64,000 nt of DNA. Origin: Rhizomicrobium palustre. Lineage in GTDB: Bacteria; Pseudomonadota; Alphaproteobacteria; Micropepsales; Micropepsaceae. Shown piece after piece: positions 32,985 through 42,214 of the stretch (its first letter is position 1; every line of letters begins with the position of its first letter). Location: assembly GCF_011761565.1 (NCBI RefSeq), contig NZ_JAASRM010000001.1, forward strand, positions 2,604,139-2,668,138, written 5' to 3'. A program made the translations under genes and the position numbers. The notes beneath the pieces are model-generated. The model ran no database searches. It had not been told where the DNA came from and worked only from the letters and a program-made list of their open reading frames with translations.

Positions 32985-34190
32985 CTAGGGAAGGGCTTTT
33001 TGCAGCGCCTGTTCAAGGTCTTCGCAGAGATCTGCGGGATCTTCCAAGCCCACCGAGATGCGCAGCATTCCGTCGCTGATGCCGAGCTGCGCGCGAGCCT
33101 CCGGCGTCATCTTGCAATGCGTCGTGGTCGCCGGATGGGTCATCAGACTCTTGGCGTCGCCGAGATTGTTGGAGATATCGATCAAACGAATGGCTTTCAG
33201 AAGCGCGAATGCCTCTTCCTTGCCGCCATCCAGCGCGAAGGTCACAACGCCGCCGCCGCCCGACATCTGCGCTTTGGCGAGCTCCACCTGCGGGTGATCA
33301 TCGCGGAAGGGATAAAGCACGCGGTTGACGCCCTTCTGCTTGGCCAGGAAATTGGCGACCGCCAGCGCATTTTCGCAATGGGCTTTCATGCGCAGATTCA
33401 AGGTTTCCAGGCTCTTCAAATGCAGCCAGGCATTGAAGGGGCTGATGGTCGGGCCGGTATTGCGCAAGTAAGTCTGCAAATGCTGGCTGAGGAATTCCTC
33501 ATCGCAAAGAATGACACCGCCCATCGCGCGGCCTTGGCCGTCGATATATTTGGTCGAGGAATGCACCACGATATCGGCGCCGAAATCCATCGGGCGCTGC
33601 AAGGCGGGGCTGGCAAAAGCATTGTCCACCACCAGCCGTGCGCCCGCCTTGTGCGCGATCTCGGCAATGGCGCGCAGATCGGCGATGTCGAGGGTCGGAT
33701 TGGCTGGCGTTTCCAGGAAGAAGAATTTGGTGGCTGGCGTCACCGCCTTGCGCCACTGGTCGAGATCGGTGCCGTCCACGATGGTTGAGGTAACGCCGAA
33801 GCGGGCGAGGATGTCTTCCACCACAAAACGGCAGGCTCCGAACATGGCGCGGGCCGCGACGACATGATCACCCACCCGCAAAGCCGAGAGGAACACCGCC
33901 GAAACCGCCGCCATGCCGCTCGCCGTCGCGCGGGCAACCGGGGCGCCTTCAAAGGCGGCCATGCGGGCCTCGAACATCGACACGGTGGGGTTGCCGTAGC
34001 GCGTATAGGTGAAGCCATCCTGCTCGCCCTTGAAGCGGGCTTCAGGCTCTTCCGGGCACTCATAGGCATAGCCAGAGGTCAGAAACAGCGTCTCCGCCGT
34101 CTCCTGAAAACCGGTGCGAAGCTGCCCGCCGCGCACGGCCAGGGTCTGAGGGCGCCAACCTTGGGAGTTCTTATGTGTCGTCATGTCCAT
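32985..34190 (-). CDS. metZ: O-succinylhomoserine sulfhydrylase
   Basis: A 401-residue PLP enzyme of the Cys/Met metabolism family. It has YTRYGNPT, the substrate region ETPANPTLD and VDNAFASP, and the PLP-lysine motif [11 protein letters not shown]. Sequence features ([15 protein letters not shown]) fit MetZ, which makes homocysteine directly from O-succinylhomoserine and sulfide. The start could also be the ATG at 34184. The leader (34191-34303) forms two stable hairpins but does not match a known SAM riboswitch that I can confirm. Confidence 0.9.
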   Translation of the reverse strand: MDMTTHKNSQGWRPQTLAVRGGQLRTGFQETAETLFLTSGYAYECPEEPEARFKGEQDGFTYTRYGNPTVSMFEARMAAFEGAPVARATASGMAAVSAVFLSALRVGDHVVAARAMFGACRFVVEDILARFGVTSTIVDGTDLDQWRKAVTPATKFFFLETPANPTLDIADLRAIAEIAHKAGARLVVDNAFASPALQRPMDFGADIVVHSSTKYIDGQGRAMGGVILCDEEFLSQHLQTYLRNTGPTISPFNAWLHLKSLETLNLRMKAHCENALAVANFLAKQKGVNRVLYPFRDDHPQVELAKAQMSGGGGVVTFALDGGKEEAFALLKAIRLIDISNNLGDAKSLMTHPATTTHCKMTPEARAQLGISDGMLRISVGLEDPADLCEDLEQALQKALP

Positions 34191-34209
34191 GCCTAAAGCG
34201 CAAACGAGA

Positions 34210-34253
34210 CGCCGTAACGGCGCCCGGGCGGGACCATGCGAGCCTTGCCCGAG
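34210..34253 (-). promoter_or_regulatory. Two stable hairpins in the metZ leader
   Basis: On the minus strand a 7-bp stem (34247-34253 with 34223-34229) is followed directly by a 5-bp stem with a 3-base loop (34210-34222). They end ~20 bases before the metZ ATG. Position suggests leader control of methionine synthesis. I could not match the conserved residues of the SAM-II or other SAM riboswitches. No Shine-Dalgarno sequence is clear. Confidence 0.35.
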
Positions 34254-34303
34254 TGGGTCAAGTTCCTTAAAACTACCGGTGAATTTATGTAGCGATTCCA
34301 GCC

Positions 34304-34714
34304 ATGAAGACGATCCATTCGCATGCCGCTCTGGTCTATGTCATGGTGCTGGTCTCAGCCGCCGATGGCGCCATGCACGCCGACGAGCTGGTGATGATGG
34401 ATGCGCTGATCCGCGATTTGCCTGCCTTCAAAGGCTTTGATCGCGATAAATTGCGCGCCACGGTGGAGGATTGCTCAGCCATTCTACAGGATAATGAAGG
34501 GCTTGAGGCCGTTTTGGGGCTGATCAACGAGGCGCTTTCCGATCCCTTGAAGGAAACCGCCTATTGGCTGGCGCTCGAAGTCGCGCTTTCGGACCGCAAG
34601 GTCGTGCTGGAAGAAATCCGGGTCATTGAGACCATCCGGCGCGCCCTTGGCATCGATAAACTGGTCGCCGCCGCGCTCGAGCGCGGGGCCCGTGCAAGGT
34701 ATCAAACCGCGTGA
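34304..34714 (+). CDS. TerB-like tellurite-resistance domain protein
   Basis: A 136-residue helical protein with the TerB signature: an N-terminal AALVYVMVLVSAADGAMHADELVMMDALI helix pair and a mirrored second half (LALEVALSDRKVVLEEIRVIETIRRALG). The conserved acidic residues in both halves fit the TerB metal-binding fold. Function in cells is uncertain. It overlaps sixA by four bases (GTGA), so they are translated together. Confidence 0.78.
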   Translation: MKTIHSHAALVYVMVLVSAADGAMHADELVMMDALIRDLPAFKGFDRDKLRATVEDCSAILQDNEGLEAVLGLINEALSDPLKETAYWLALEVALSDRKVVLEEIRVIETIRRALGIDKLVAAALERGARARYQTA

Positions 34715-35247
34715 AACGTCTCGTCCTCCTGCGGCACGCCAAGGCTGTTCCGCTAGAGGCGGAGCTGGAGGATCATGAGCGTGCCCTGGCCGAGAAGGGC
34801 CGGGACGATATCGCCCATGTCGCCGCGTATTTGAAAGCCGAGGGTGTGCTGCCGGATGTGGTCTTGTGCTCCTCGGCGGCGCGCACCCGCGAAACGCTCG
34901 AAATCGCGCTTGCGGCCTGGGGCTCCACGCCCTCAGTGCATGTTCTCGACGATCTTTACCTCGCCCGCTGGCTGACCATCGTTAACTTGATCCGTCAGGT
35001 GCGCGAGCCGGGTCAGACTCTGCTTGTGGTCGGGCATAATCCGGGGCTGGAGGAATGCGCCCGTCACCTGGCGCTGCCGCCGGGCGATTACCAGACCCGC
35101 AAGCTGCACCAGATTCTGCAAGGTGAATATCCCACTGCGACGGCCTGCGTTTTCCGATTCGAGATCGAGTCGTGGAGTGCGGTGGAACGGTCGGAAGGCG
35201 AGATCGAATACCTCATCCGCCCGCGGGATATTCCTGCGGCAAAGTGA
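34711..35247 (+). CDS. sixA: SixA-type phosphohistidine phosphatase
   Basis: A 178-residue histidine-phosphatase (phosphoglycerate mutase-like) protein. It has the catalytic LLRHAKA (His9) at the N-terminus, SSAARTRET and the second-site VVGHNPGLEE. Length and the RHAKA form match SixA, which removes phosphate from histidine phosphotransfer proteins. GTG at 34711 overlaps the TerB-like stop. The substrate here is unknown. Confidence 0.88.
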   Translation: MKRLVLLRHAKAVPLEAELEDHERALAEKGRDDIAHVAAYLKAEGVLPDVVLCSSAARTRETLEIALAAWGSTPSVHVLDDLYLARWLTIVNLIRQVREPGQTLLVVGHNPGLEECARHLALPPGDYQTRKLHQILQGEYPTATACVFRFEIESWSAVERSEGEIEYLIRPRDIPAAK

Positions 35248-35464
35248 TCAAAAAACACGCAATTCCTGCGGCGTTCTGCGTCACATTCCGCGCATTATCC
35301 CGCTGGAATTAGGCTTTTCTTATCTATGCTCTTTGCGTGCCTATTTGTCCTTATTCGCGACGCAATCGGGAAATTCCTCTTTAAGTTTTTGCCGCTGTAC
35401 TCCCGCACATGCTGGTCATGAAGGCCAGAGTAAGTGGGTAATACAGAAGGTAAGGGGATTTTCC

Positions 35465-35773
35465 GTGACTAAGTTCAAGAGCGTTGTGGCTGGCGTTGCC
35501 GCGTTGACGGCTTTCTCTATGGCAGCTCCTGCGGCTGGCCTCGCCGAGGCTTTCACCAAATGCGTCGACAAGTTCGCCAACCCGAAGACCGAAGCCACCG
35601 TCATGCTGGAATGCAATGCGGCTGACGGTAAAGTGTCCGACTGCAAGGTCGTGGAAAATTCCACCACCGTCGCCGGTTTCGACAAGGCGGCCATCTGCGT
35701 CGCGGACTCTCTGCCGATCGGTTCGAAGACGGGCACCATCCGCGTGCCGGTGAAGTTCAATCCGCGCGGCTAA
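35465..35773 (+). CDS. Small exported TonB C-terminal-like protein
   Basis: A 102-residue protein. A signal peptide covers residues ~1-27 (FKSVVAGVAALTAFSMA, cleavage near GLA-EA). The mature domain has VMLECNAADGKVSDCKVVEN and AGFDKAAICVADSL, a pattern of the TonB C-terminal domain with two to three Cys. Full TonB proteins have a membrane anchor and Pro-rich linker; neither is present, so this is a free periplasmic domain. GTG at 35465 has AAGGGG six bases upstream. No exbB/exbD is adjacent. Confidence 0.75.
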   Translation: MTKFKSVVAGVAALTAFSMAAPAAGLAEAFTKCVDKFANPKTEATVMLECNAADGKVSDCKVVENSTTVAGFDKAAICVADSLPIGSKTGTIRVPVKFNPRG

Positions 35774-35835
35774 GCTGCGCCGCTGGGTCGAGCGTTAAAA
35801 CGAGCTTTGTGATGGGGCGGCGAAAGCCGCCTCAT

Positions 35836-36396
35836 CTATTTTTGGCTGATGTCCGGATGTGCGCTGGCCCGCTCGGCGACAGCCAAAGTTTTCCAGCCGT
35901 AAGCGGTTTCCGGGCAAGCTTCGCCCATCAGTTTGGCGTTGCGTTCCGCCACCAGCTTGCCGCCCATGGCTTCATAGAAAAAGCGGGCGTGATTGCGAGC
36001 ATGGGCCCATATCACGCAGGAACTCATGCCGTCCCGGCGCATCGTCCCGAACGCACCTTTCAGAAGCGCGCGCCCAACCCCTTGGCCAAAATAGGCGGGG
36101 TCGACATAGAGCGTGTAAACTTCCCCATCGAAGCCGAGCACCGTATCGCGCGAGGGTCCGAGGCTCGCCATGCCAATGATGCCATGATGGCTGTCGGCGA
36201 CCAGCACCTTCTCGCGCGCCTGGGCGCGGATGGCGGCCAGCCAGCGTGCTGTTTGGCCCTTCGGCGTCATCGCGCGCAATAATCCATTCGGTAACACGCC
36301 AGGATAAGTGTCGTGCCAGGAGTCGATGTAGACCTGCGCGACATCGGCGGCATCATCCTGCCGCGCCTGCCGGATCTCGAGCGCCAAGTTGCTCAT
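35836..36396 (-). CDS. GNAT family N-acetyltransferase
   Basis: A 186-residue acetyltransferase. The fold shows IRQARQDDAADVAQVYIDSW at the N-terminus, EVYTLYVDPAYFGQGVGRALL (acetyl-CoA pyrophosphate loop, Q-G-V-G-R), and ARNHARFFYEAMGGKLVAER at the C-terminus. The substrate cannot be inferred. It stands alone, facing the exported TonB_C-like gene tail to tail. Confidence 0.9.
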   Translation of the reverse strand: MSNLALEIRQARQDDAADVAQVYIDSWHDTYPGVLPNGLLRAMTPKGQTARWLAAIRAQAREKVLVADSHHGIIGMASLGPSRDTVLGFDGEVYTLYVDPAYFGQGVGRALLKGAFGTMRRDGMSSCVIWAHARNHARFFYEAMGGKLVAERNAKLMGEACPETAYGWKTLAVAERASAHPDISQK

Positions 36397-36968
36397 ATCG
36401 AAAGCTTTGCGCGAAGTTGCGAAGCCCGCAAGAGATTAGCTCAGGTTTTTTGCGTATGTGTCTTTTGGAAAGCAGCTAGCGGAAATCTTATGTGGCCGTT
36501 TGGTTGGCACACATACGCTCGCCAGTACACGCAAAGGTCGCTCCTTGAGGGGTTTTGGCAGTCCGATTGCCGAGGCGCTAAGCGCCGCAAGTAGCTGATG
36601 CCTAAAGGGAAGGCGGATCAACCATCGTGCGGTTTTGCGTGCCGTCAGGGCTTTGACGCACTTTTCAAGTGCGCAAATCAGCGTACACTTGAATTATTCG
36701 CCGTCGAAGCCTGGTGGGTGCTTTGCGCGTTATGTGAACGGCGACAGTTGTTGGGAAGAAGGCGTTGAACAACGCTTGCATGCGCACACGCGCTCGCAGG
36801 CACTGACAGCGCACGACATGTGAAAGGATATTAATCGCGCGGTTAACCCTTGGAACAATTCTAGAATGAGGGAATAATCGCATCGGCTTACAAATACGCA
36901 GACACCGCTTCTGTCTCACGGCGGATGTGTCGTGAGGGTGCCGCGGAAGGAATGGAGAGTTGGTCTCG
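36397..36968. other. 572-bp intergenic region upstream of prkA
   Basis: I see no convincing gene. The region is richer in A+T, with a short hairpin GCACTT/AAGTGC at 36657-36671 and a sigma70-like promoter at 36850-36878. Its length before the prkA stress operon suggests complex control. A 62-residue frame at 36635-36823 has poor protein character. Confidence 0.6.
36850..36878 (+). promoter_or_regulatory. Candidate sigma70 promoter for prkA
   Basis: TTGGAA (36850-36855) and AATAAT (36873-36878) are spaced 17 bp and lie ~90 bp before the prkA ATG. A GGAAC within the first box recalls the EcfG stress-sigma -35, but no matching CGTT -10 follows. Confidence 0.35.
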
Positions 36969-38912
36969 ATGGGTACTCTCGATGTCTTCGACATCTTTTC
37001 TCGCGATTATCAACGCGAACGCGTTGAAGCCATGTCCTTGCGTGACTGGCTGCTTGCGGCACGCGACGACAAAATGCTGTACGCGACACCAGCAGAGCGC
37101 ATGGTGGCCGCGCTTGGCGAACCAGAACTCGTAGATACAGCACAAGATCCGCGTCTCGGGCGGTTGTTCTTCAATCGCACGATCAAGCTCTACAAATCCT
37201 TTGAAGGCTTCTTCGGCATGGAAGACACGATCGAGAGGATCGTGGGCTACTTCAAACATGCTGCGCAAGGGCTCGAAGAAAAGCGCCAGATTCTCTATCT
37301 GCTCGGCCCCGTCGGTGGCGGTAAATCCTCGCTCGCCGAACGCCTCAAAGAGTTGATGGAGAAGTATCCAATCTATGTTTTGAAGGCGGGCGAGGAAATC
37401 AGCCCCGTCTTTGAATCTCCGCTCGGTCTTTTCCGCTCCGAAGAACTAAAGACGTTGCTCGAAGAAAAATACGGCATCGAAAAACATCGTCTCGGCGGGG
37501 TGATGAGCCCCTGGGCGATGAAGCGGCTGGACGAATTCGGCGGCGACATTTCGAAATTCGAAGTCGTGCGGATGTTTCCCTCCAAACTGCGCCAAATCGC
37601 GGTCGCGAAAACCGAGCCGGGCGACGAAAACAATCAGGACATCTCCTCGCTCACCGGCAAGGTCGATATCCGCAAGCTCGAGCATTTCAGCCAGAACGAT
37701 CCGGATGCCTATTCCTTCTCGGGCGGTCTGTGCCGTGCCAATCAGGGCCTGCTTGAGTTCGTCGAAATGTTCAAGGCGCCGATCAAGGTCCTGCATCCGC
37801 TTTTGACGGCGACACAGGAAGGCAATTACGTCGGCACCGAAACGCTGGGCCCGATTCCGTTCTCGGGCATCATCCTGGCGCACTCCAACGAAGCCGAATG
37901 GACCGTCTTCAAGGCCAACCGCAACAACGAAGCCTTCCTCGACCGTATCTGCGTCATCACGGTTCCTTATTGCCTCAGGGTGCATGAGGAAACCCAGATC
38001 TATAAGAAGCTTCTGAAAGGCTCCGAGCTGAACGGTGCGCCGTGCGCGCCAGAAACCTTGGAGATGCTGGCGAAGTTCTGTGTCATGACCCGCCTCAAGG
38101 AGCATGACAATTCGAACCTCACCTCCAAGATGCGCGTCTATGATGGCGAGAAGCTGAAGGACACCGACCCCAAAGCCAAGACTTTGCAGGAATACAAGGA
38201 TCAGGCCGGGGTGGATGAGGGCATGACGGGCATTTCCACCCGCTTTGCCTATAAGGCCCTGTCGGAGACCTTCAACTATGATGTCACGGAGGTCGCCGCC
38301 GATCCGGTGCATCTGATGCATGTGCTCGAGCAGTTCATCCGCCGCGAGCAATATGCCGACGACACCGAGAAGCGCTATCTGGAGTTCATCAAGGCAGAAC
38401 TCTCGCCGCGCTACGCCGAGTTCATCGGCAAGGAAATTCAGAAAGCCTACCTGGAATCCTATGGTGAGTACGGCCAGAACCTATTCGACCGCTATATCTC
38501 CTATGCCGATGCCTGGATCGAAGATCAGGACTTCAAGGATGCCGATACCGGTCAGCTTCTGGATCGCGGCGCGCTCGACAACGAGCTCTCCAAGATCGAA
38601 AAGCCTGCGGGCATTGCCAATCCGAAGGACTTCCGCAACGAGGTGGTGAAATTCGCGCTGCGCTATCGCTCCCAGCACGAAGGCAAAAATCCGCAATGGA
38701 CGGCCTACGAAAAAATCCGTTCCGTTATCGAAAAGCGGATGTTCACCCAGGTTGAAGACCTTCTGCCGGTGATCAGCTTCGAGTCCAAGAAGGACTCGGA
38801 CACGCAGACCAAGCACAACGAATTCGTCAAGCGCATGCTGGCGCGCGGCTACACCGCCCGCCAAGTCCGCCGCCTGGTCGAATGGTACATGCGGGTGAAC
38901 AAGGCTGGGTAA
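36969..38912 (+). CDS. prkA: PrkA/YeaG-family serine protein kinase (AAA+)
   Basis: A 647-residue protein, same length as E. coli YeaG (644). The AAA+ N-terminal part has Walker A GPVGGGKSSLAERL (~residues 113-126), the sensor region PFSGIILAHSNEAEW and DRICVITVPYCLR. The C-terminal PrkA domain (residues ~400-647) ends in the conserved ARGYTARQVRRLVEWY. In enterics, YeaG acts with YeaH in nitrogen and stationary-phase stress; homologues autophosphorylate. GGAGAG nine bases before 36969 fixes the ATG. yeaH and spoVR follow. Confidence 0.94.
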   Translation: MGTLDVFDIFSRDYQRERVEAMSLRDWLLAARDDKMLYATPAERMVAALGEPELVDTAQDPRLGRLFFNRTIKLYKSFEGFFGMEDTIERIVGYFKHAAQGLEEKRQILYLLGPVGGGKSSLAERLKELMEKYPIYVLKAGEEISPVFESPLGLFRSEELKTLLEEKYGIEKHRLGGVMSPWAMKRLDEFGGDISKFEVVRMFPSKLRQIAVAKTEPGDENNQDISSLTGKVDIRKLEHFSQNDPDAYSFSGGLCRANQGLLEFVEMFKAPIKVLHPLLTATQEGNYVGTETLGPIPFSGIILAHSNEAEWTVFKANRNNEAFLDRICVITVPYCLRVHEETQIYKKLLKGSELNGAPCAPETLEMLAKFCVMTRLKEHDNSNLTSKMRVYDGEKLKDTDPKAKTLQEYKDQAGVDEGMTGISTRFAYKALSETFNYDVTEVAADPVHLMHVLEQFIRREQYADDTEKRYLEFIKAELSPRYAEFIGKEIQKAYLESYGEYGQNLFDRYISYADAWIEDQDFKDADTGQLLDRGALDNELSKIEKPAGIANPKDFRNEVVKFALRYRSQHEGKNPQWTAYEKIRSVIEKRMFTQVEDLLPVISFESKKDSDTQTKHNEFVKRMLARGYTARQVRRLVEWYMRVNKAG

Positions 38913-38923
38913 ATTCCACATGA

Positions 38924-39040
38924 TGTCATCCTGGCCAAGCGAACGTAGTGAGCGCGAGCCGGGACCCACTCAGACGTTGTGCAGACTTCCAAGTGGGTCC
39001 CGGGTCTACGCCAGCGTTCGCTGGCTTGCCCGGGATGACA
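38924..39040. repeat. Extragenic palindrome between prkA and yeaH
   Basis: Outer arms TGTCATC...GCCAAGCGAACG and CGTTCGCTGGCTTGCCCGGGATGACA pair imperfectly over 117 bp. Inner arms GGGACCCACT and AGTGGGTCCC are exact. It lies inside the operon just 12 bp after prkA and 12 bp before yeaH, so it would be transcribed. It resembles dispersed alphaproteobacterial GTCATCCCGGGC repeats. Confidence 0.75.
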
Positions 39041-39051
39041 GGGAATATTGA

Positions 39052-40359
39052 ATGACCTATTTCATCGACCGGCGTCTTAATCCCAAAGGCAAGTCGCTTG
39101 GCAATCGCCAGCGCTTCTTGCGCCGTGCCAAGGCGCAAATCCGCGATGCGGTGCAGAAGTCGCTGAAAGACGCCGCCGTCGCCGATATCGGCAAAGAACG
39201 CAAGATCAAGATTTCCACCAAAGGCACCAGGGAGCCGCGTTTCCGTCTTGATCCGAAAGCTGCAGGCGAGCGCGATTTCGTGCTGCCGGGCAATAAGGAG
39301 TACATGCCCGGTGATGAAATCAAGAAGCCGCAAGGTGGCGCGGGCCAAGGCCGTGGCAAGGACGCCTCTGATAGCGGCGAGGGCGAAGACGATTTCGAAT
39401 TCGTCATGAGCCAGGAAGAGGTGCTCGATATCTTCTTCGAAGACCTCGAACTGCCGAACCTGATCCGCACCTCACTCAAGGATACACAAAGCAAGGCCTG
39501 GAAGCGCGCCGGCATTACCACCGCAGGCTCTCCCTCGCAGATAAATCTCGTCCGTACGATGAGGAATGCCCAGGGCCGCCGTCTGGCCTTGCGCCGTCCC
39601 TCTCTGCGCGAAGTCGAGGAGATGGAAAAAGAGCTTGAGGCGCTGGAATGCCGCGAGCCGTCTGAAAGCCTGACCCTTGAAATCATCGCGTTGAAGGAAA
39701 AACTGGCCCGCGCCATTTCCAAGCGCAAATGGGTCGGCTTCATCGATCCGGTCGACGTGCGCTACAACTCCTATACCGAGCAGCCGATCCCGACCAGCCA
39801 GGCGGTGATGTTCTGCCTGATGGACGTGTCGGGCTCGATGGGTGAACGCGAAAAGGACCTCGCCAAGCGCTTTTACATGCTGCTGCATCTCTTCCTGCGC
39901 CGCCGTTATGACAAGGTGGATATCGTCTTCATCCGCCACACCCATGAAGCGCAAGAGGTGGATGAGCAGGAGTTCTTCTATTCGCGCCAATCGGGCGGCA
40001 CGATCGTGTCTACCGCGCTCGACAAGATGCTGGAAATCCAGCGTGAGCGTTACACCACCTCCGATTGGAACATCTATGTCGCCCAGGCTTCGGATGGCTA
40101 CACGCAAAGCGGCGATGCGCGGCGCTGTGTGGAAATGTTGAACGACGACGTGATGCCGCTATGTCAGTATTACGCCTATATCGAAATTCTCGATGAGCGG
40201 GAGATGGAAGTCTTCGCATCCGAGGATTCCGGTGCCGAACTCTGGCGCGCCTATCGCACCGTGGCCGAGGAATGGAAGAACTTCGCCACCAAGCGCATCT
40301 CCAAACCCGCCGACATTTTCCCGGTTTTCCGCGAGCTGTTCAAAAAGGCGGAGGTTTGA
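39052..40359 (+). CDS. yeaH: YeaH/YhbH family protein with von Willebrand A domain
   Basis: A 435-residue DUF444 protein. The N-terminal RRLNPKGKSLGNRQRFLRRAK is the family signature. A charged linker (EDDFEFVMSQEEVLDIFFEDLELPNL) follows. The C-terminal VWA domain has the MIDAS motif DVSGSMG, with FIRHTHEAQEV and SGGTIVSTAL. It is the invariant partner of PrkA and probably its substrate or adaptor. It lies 139 bp after prkA, past an inserted palindrome, and its stop abuts the spoVR ATG. Confidence 0.94.
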   Translation: MTYFIDRRLNPKGKSLGNRQRFLRRAKAQIRDAVQKSLKDAAVADIGKERKIKISTKGTREPRFRLDPKAAGERDFVLPGNKEYMPGDEIKKPQGGAGQGRGKDASDSGEGEDDFEFVMSQEEVLDIFFEDLELPNLIRTSLKDTQSKAWKRAGITTAGSPSQINLVRTMRNAQGRRLALRRPSLREVEEMEKELEALECREPSESLTLEIIALKEKLARAISKRKWVGFIDPVDVRYNSYTEQPIPTSQAVMFCLMDVSGSMGEREKDLAKRFYMLLHLFLRRRYDKVDIVFIRHTHEAQEVDEQEFFYSRQSGGTIVSTALDKMLEIQRERYTTSDWNIYVAQASDGYTQSGDARRCVEMLNDDVMPLCQYYAYIEILDEREMEVFASEDSGAELWRAYRTVAEEWKNFATKRISKPADIFPVFRELFKKAEV

Positions 40360-41844
40360 ATGTCCAAGTTATTGTTTGAAGAAGCCGAATGGGATTTCGC
40401 CACGCTTGATCGCACCTTCAAGGCGATCGAAGATATCGCGCTCAATGATCTGAAGCTCGATGTCTATCCCAATCAGGTCGAAATCATCTCCTCCGAGCAG
40501 ATGCTGGACGCCTATTCCTCCATGGGCATGCCGCTGATGTATAATCATTGGAGCTTCGGCAAGCTCTTCGCCCGTGAAGATGCGATGTATCGCGGCGGCT
40601 ATTCCGGGCTTGCCTATGAGATCGTGATCAATTCCAGCCCCTGTATTTCCTATTTGCTGGAAGAAAACACCATGACGATGCAGGCGCTCGTCATCGCCCA
40701 TGCCGCTTTCGGCCATAACCATTTCTTCAAGAACAACTACCTTTTCAAGCAATGGACCAATGCGGAAGGCATCCTGGATTATCTCGCCTTTGCCAAGCAT
40801 TACATCTCGGCTTGCGAGGAACGTTATGGCCGTGATGAGGTGGAAAGCGTTCTCGACGCCGCCCACGCCTTGATGGAGCAGGGCGTCTTCCGTTATCGCC
40901 GCCCGCCTAAGCCTACTAAGGAGCGCATCCTCGAAAAGCGCCGCCTGCGCGCGGAATACGAAGCCGAAGCCTACAACGAACTTTGGCGCACATTGCCCGC
41001 GGGTATTGAGCCGCCGCATGCGCCGCCGACGCCGGTGGATGAAGATGCCTTCGATGGCGACATCAAGCTGCCGGAAGAAAACCTGCTCTATTTCATCGAG
41101 AAGAACGCGCCTGATCTGCGCGGCTGGCAGCGCGAGATCTTACGCATCGTGCGCAACATGGCACAGTATTTCTATCCCCAGCGCCAGACCAAGGTGATGA
41201 ACGAGGGCTGTGCCACCTTCGTGCATTACACCATCATGAATATGATGTTCGACCGCGGTCTGATCAGCGAAAGCGCGCTTCTCGAATTCCTGCACAGCCA
41301 CACTTCGGTGGTGTTCCAGCCCGAATTCGACGACCGGCGCTATAACGGCCTCAACCCTTATGCGCTTGGCTACGCCATGATGGACGACATCAAGCGCATC
41401 TGCCTGAACCCGACCGATGAGGATCGCGACTGGTTCCCGCATCTGGCGGGGTCAGGGGATTGGATGGGCGCGCTGAAAGACGCCTGGGCCAATTACCGCG
41501 ATGAGAGTTTCATTGAGCAGTATCTCTCACCCAAGCTGATCCGCGATTTCCGGCTTTTCGCGCTGGCGGATAAGGCGGAGGACGGCGCTTATCATGTCGC
41601 GGCCATCCATAATGAGCAGGGCTATCGCAGGGTGCGCAGCTTACTTGCGCGGCAATACGATACCGGCATCGCCGATGCCAATATCCAAGTCATGGGCGCC
41701 GATCTCAAAGGAGATCGCACGCTATTCCTCGAGCACAAAATGCATCGCGGTGTGCCACTGCATCACGCCACCAAGGATCAGGTGGTCGCGCATATCGAGC
41801 GGCTCTGGGGGCACGAGGTCGTGCTCGAGGAAGTCGCTGAATAG
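40360..41844 (+). CDS. spoVR: SpoVR family protein (YcgB-like)
   Basis: A 494-residue SpoVR/YcgB protein: NHWSFGKLFAREDAMYRGGYSGLAYEIVINSSPCISYLLEENT, AAFGHNHFFKNN, NEGCATFVHYTIMNMM and NPYALGYAMMDDIKRI are strongly conserved in the family. Its His/Glu pattern suggests a metal centre. Bacillus SpoVR affects spore cortex; in Gram-negatives it is linked to PrkA-YeaH, with biochemical role unknown. The ATG starts immediately after the yeaH stop. Confidence 0.94.
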   Translation: MSKLLFEEAEWDFATLDRTFKAIEDIALNDLKLDVYPNQVEIISSEQMLDAYSSMGMPLMYNHWSFGKLFAREDAMYRGGYSGLAYEIVINSSPCISYLLEENTMTMQALVIAHAAFGHNHFFKNNYLFKQWTNAEGILDYLAFAKHYISACEERYGRDEVESVLDAAHALMEQGVFRYRRPPKPTKERILEKRRLRAEYEAEAYNELWRTLPAGIEPPHAPPTPVDEDAFDGDIKLPEENLLYFIEKNAPDLRGWQREILRIVRNMAQYFYPQRQTKVMNEGCATFVHYTIMNMMFDRGLISESALLEFLHSHTSVVFQPEFDDRRYNGLNPYALGYAMMDDIKRICLNPTDEDRDWFPHLAGSGDWMGALKDAWANYRDESFIEQYLSPKLIRDFRLFALADKAEDGAYHVAAIHNEQGYRRVRSLLARQYDTGIADANIQVMGADLKGDRTLFLEHKMHRGVPLHHATKDQVVAHIERLWGHEVVLEEVAE

Positions 41845-41847
41845 GGT

Positions 41848-42033
41848 TTATGACGGCGTCTTGGCAGCCGGGGCGCTTTGCGCCGGAGCGGTCGCGACCT
41901 GATCTTCAACCTGGGCCGGGCCCGGGGGCACGAAGAGCGAGGTGTAGACGTAATAGCCGACGCCGAGGAACAGCACCAAAGTGAGGATGATGGCGCCGAT
42001 CGACTTCACGGTTGAGGAGTAGCTTTCGTCCAT
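41848..42033 (-). CDS. 61-residue single-helix membrane protein, downstream of spoVR
   Basis: A short N-terminal tail precedes one membrane helix (IGAIILTLVLFLGVGYYVYTSL). The helix is followed by a Pro/Ala/Gln-rich periplasmic tail (PPGPAQ...APAQSAPAAKTPS). It ends three bases from the spoVR stop, tail to tail. Family unknown; about the same size as the next small membrane gene. Confidence 0.7.
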   Translation of the reverse strand: MDESYSSTVKSIGAIILTLVLFLGVGYYVYTSLFVPPGPAQVEDQVATAPAQSAPAAKTPS

Positions 42034-42186
42034 TGCAAGTCTCCATCCTGGGCTGGGGCGGGGCTCATGAGAGGCCCCTCGTTAACCAGCCACAGTTGGA
42101 GCATATATCTGCCGCATTTGCGCCACAATGGGTTTTGTACGTTATACTGATTTAAGGGGTATGCGATTTGCGCATATCCTGGCTTC

Positions 42187-42206
42187 GAAAACCCCCGAAG
42201 GGGGGA
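42187..42206 (-). terminator. Rho-independent terminator for the second small membrane gene
   Basis: On the minus strand CCCCC-TTCG-GGGGG is followed by TTTT, a short tetraloop terminator. A second hairpin (GCCGGCTTCC...GAAGCCG) lies just ahead of it. Both sit within 30 bp of the gene's stop at 42215. Confidence 0.7.
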
Positions 42207-42214
42207 CGGCTTCT

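Noticed and set aside
34191-34303. SAM-II riboswitch upstream of metZ
   Set aside because: The leader is structured, but the conserved SAM-II residues (UGAUUU- and GCUAAA-like) were not found.
36635-36823. 62-residue frame upstream of prkA
   Set aside because: Odd composition, no ribosome-binding site and no family resemblance; left as non-coding.
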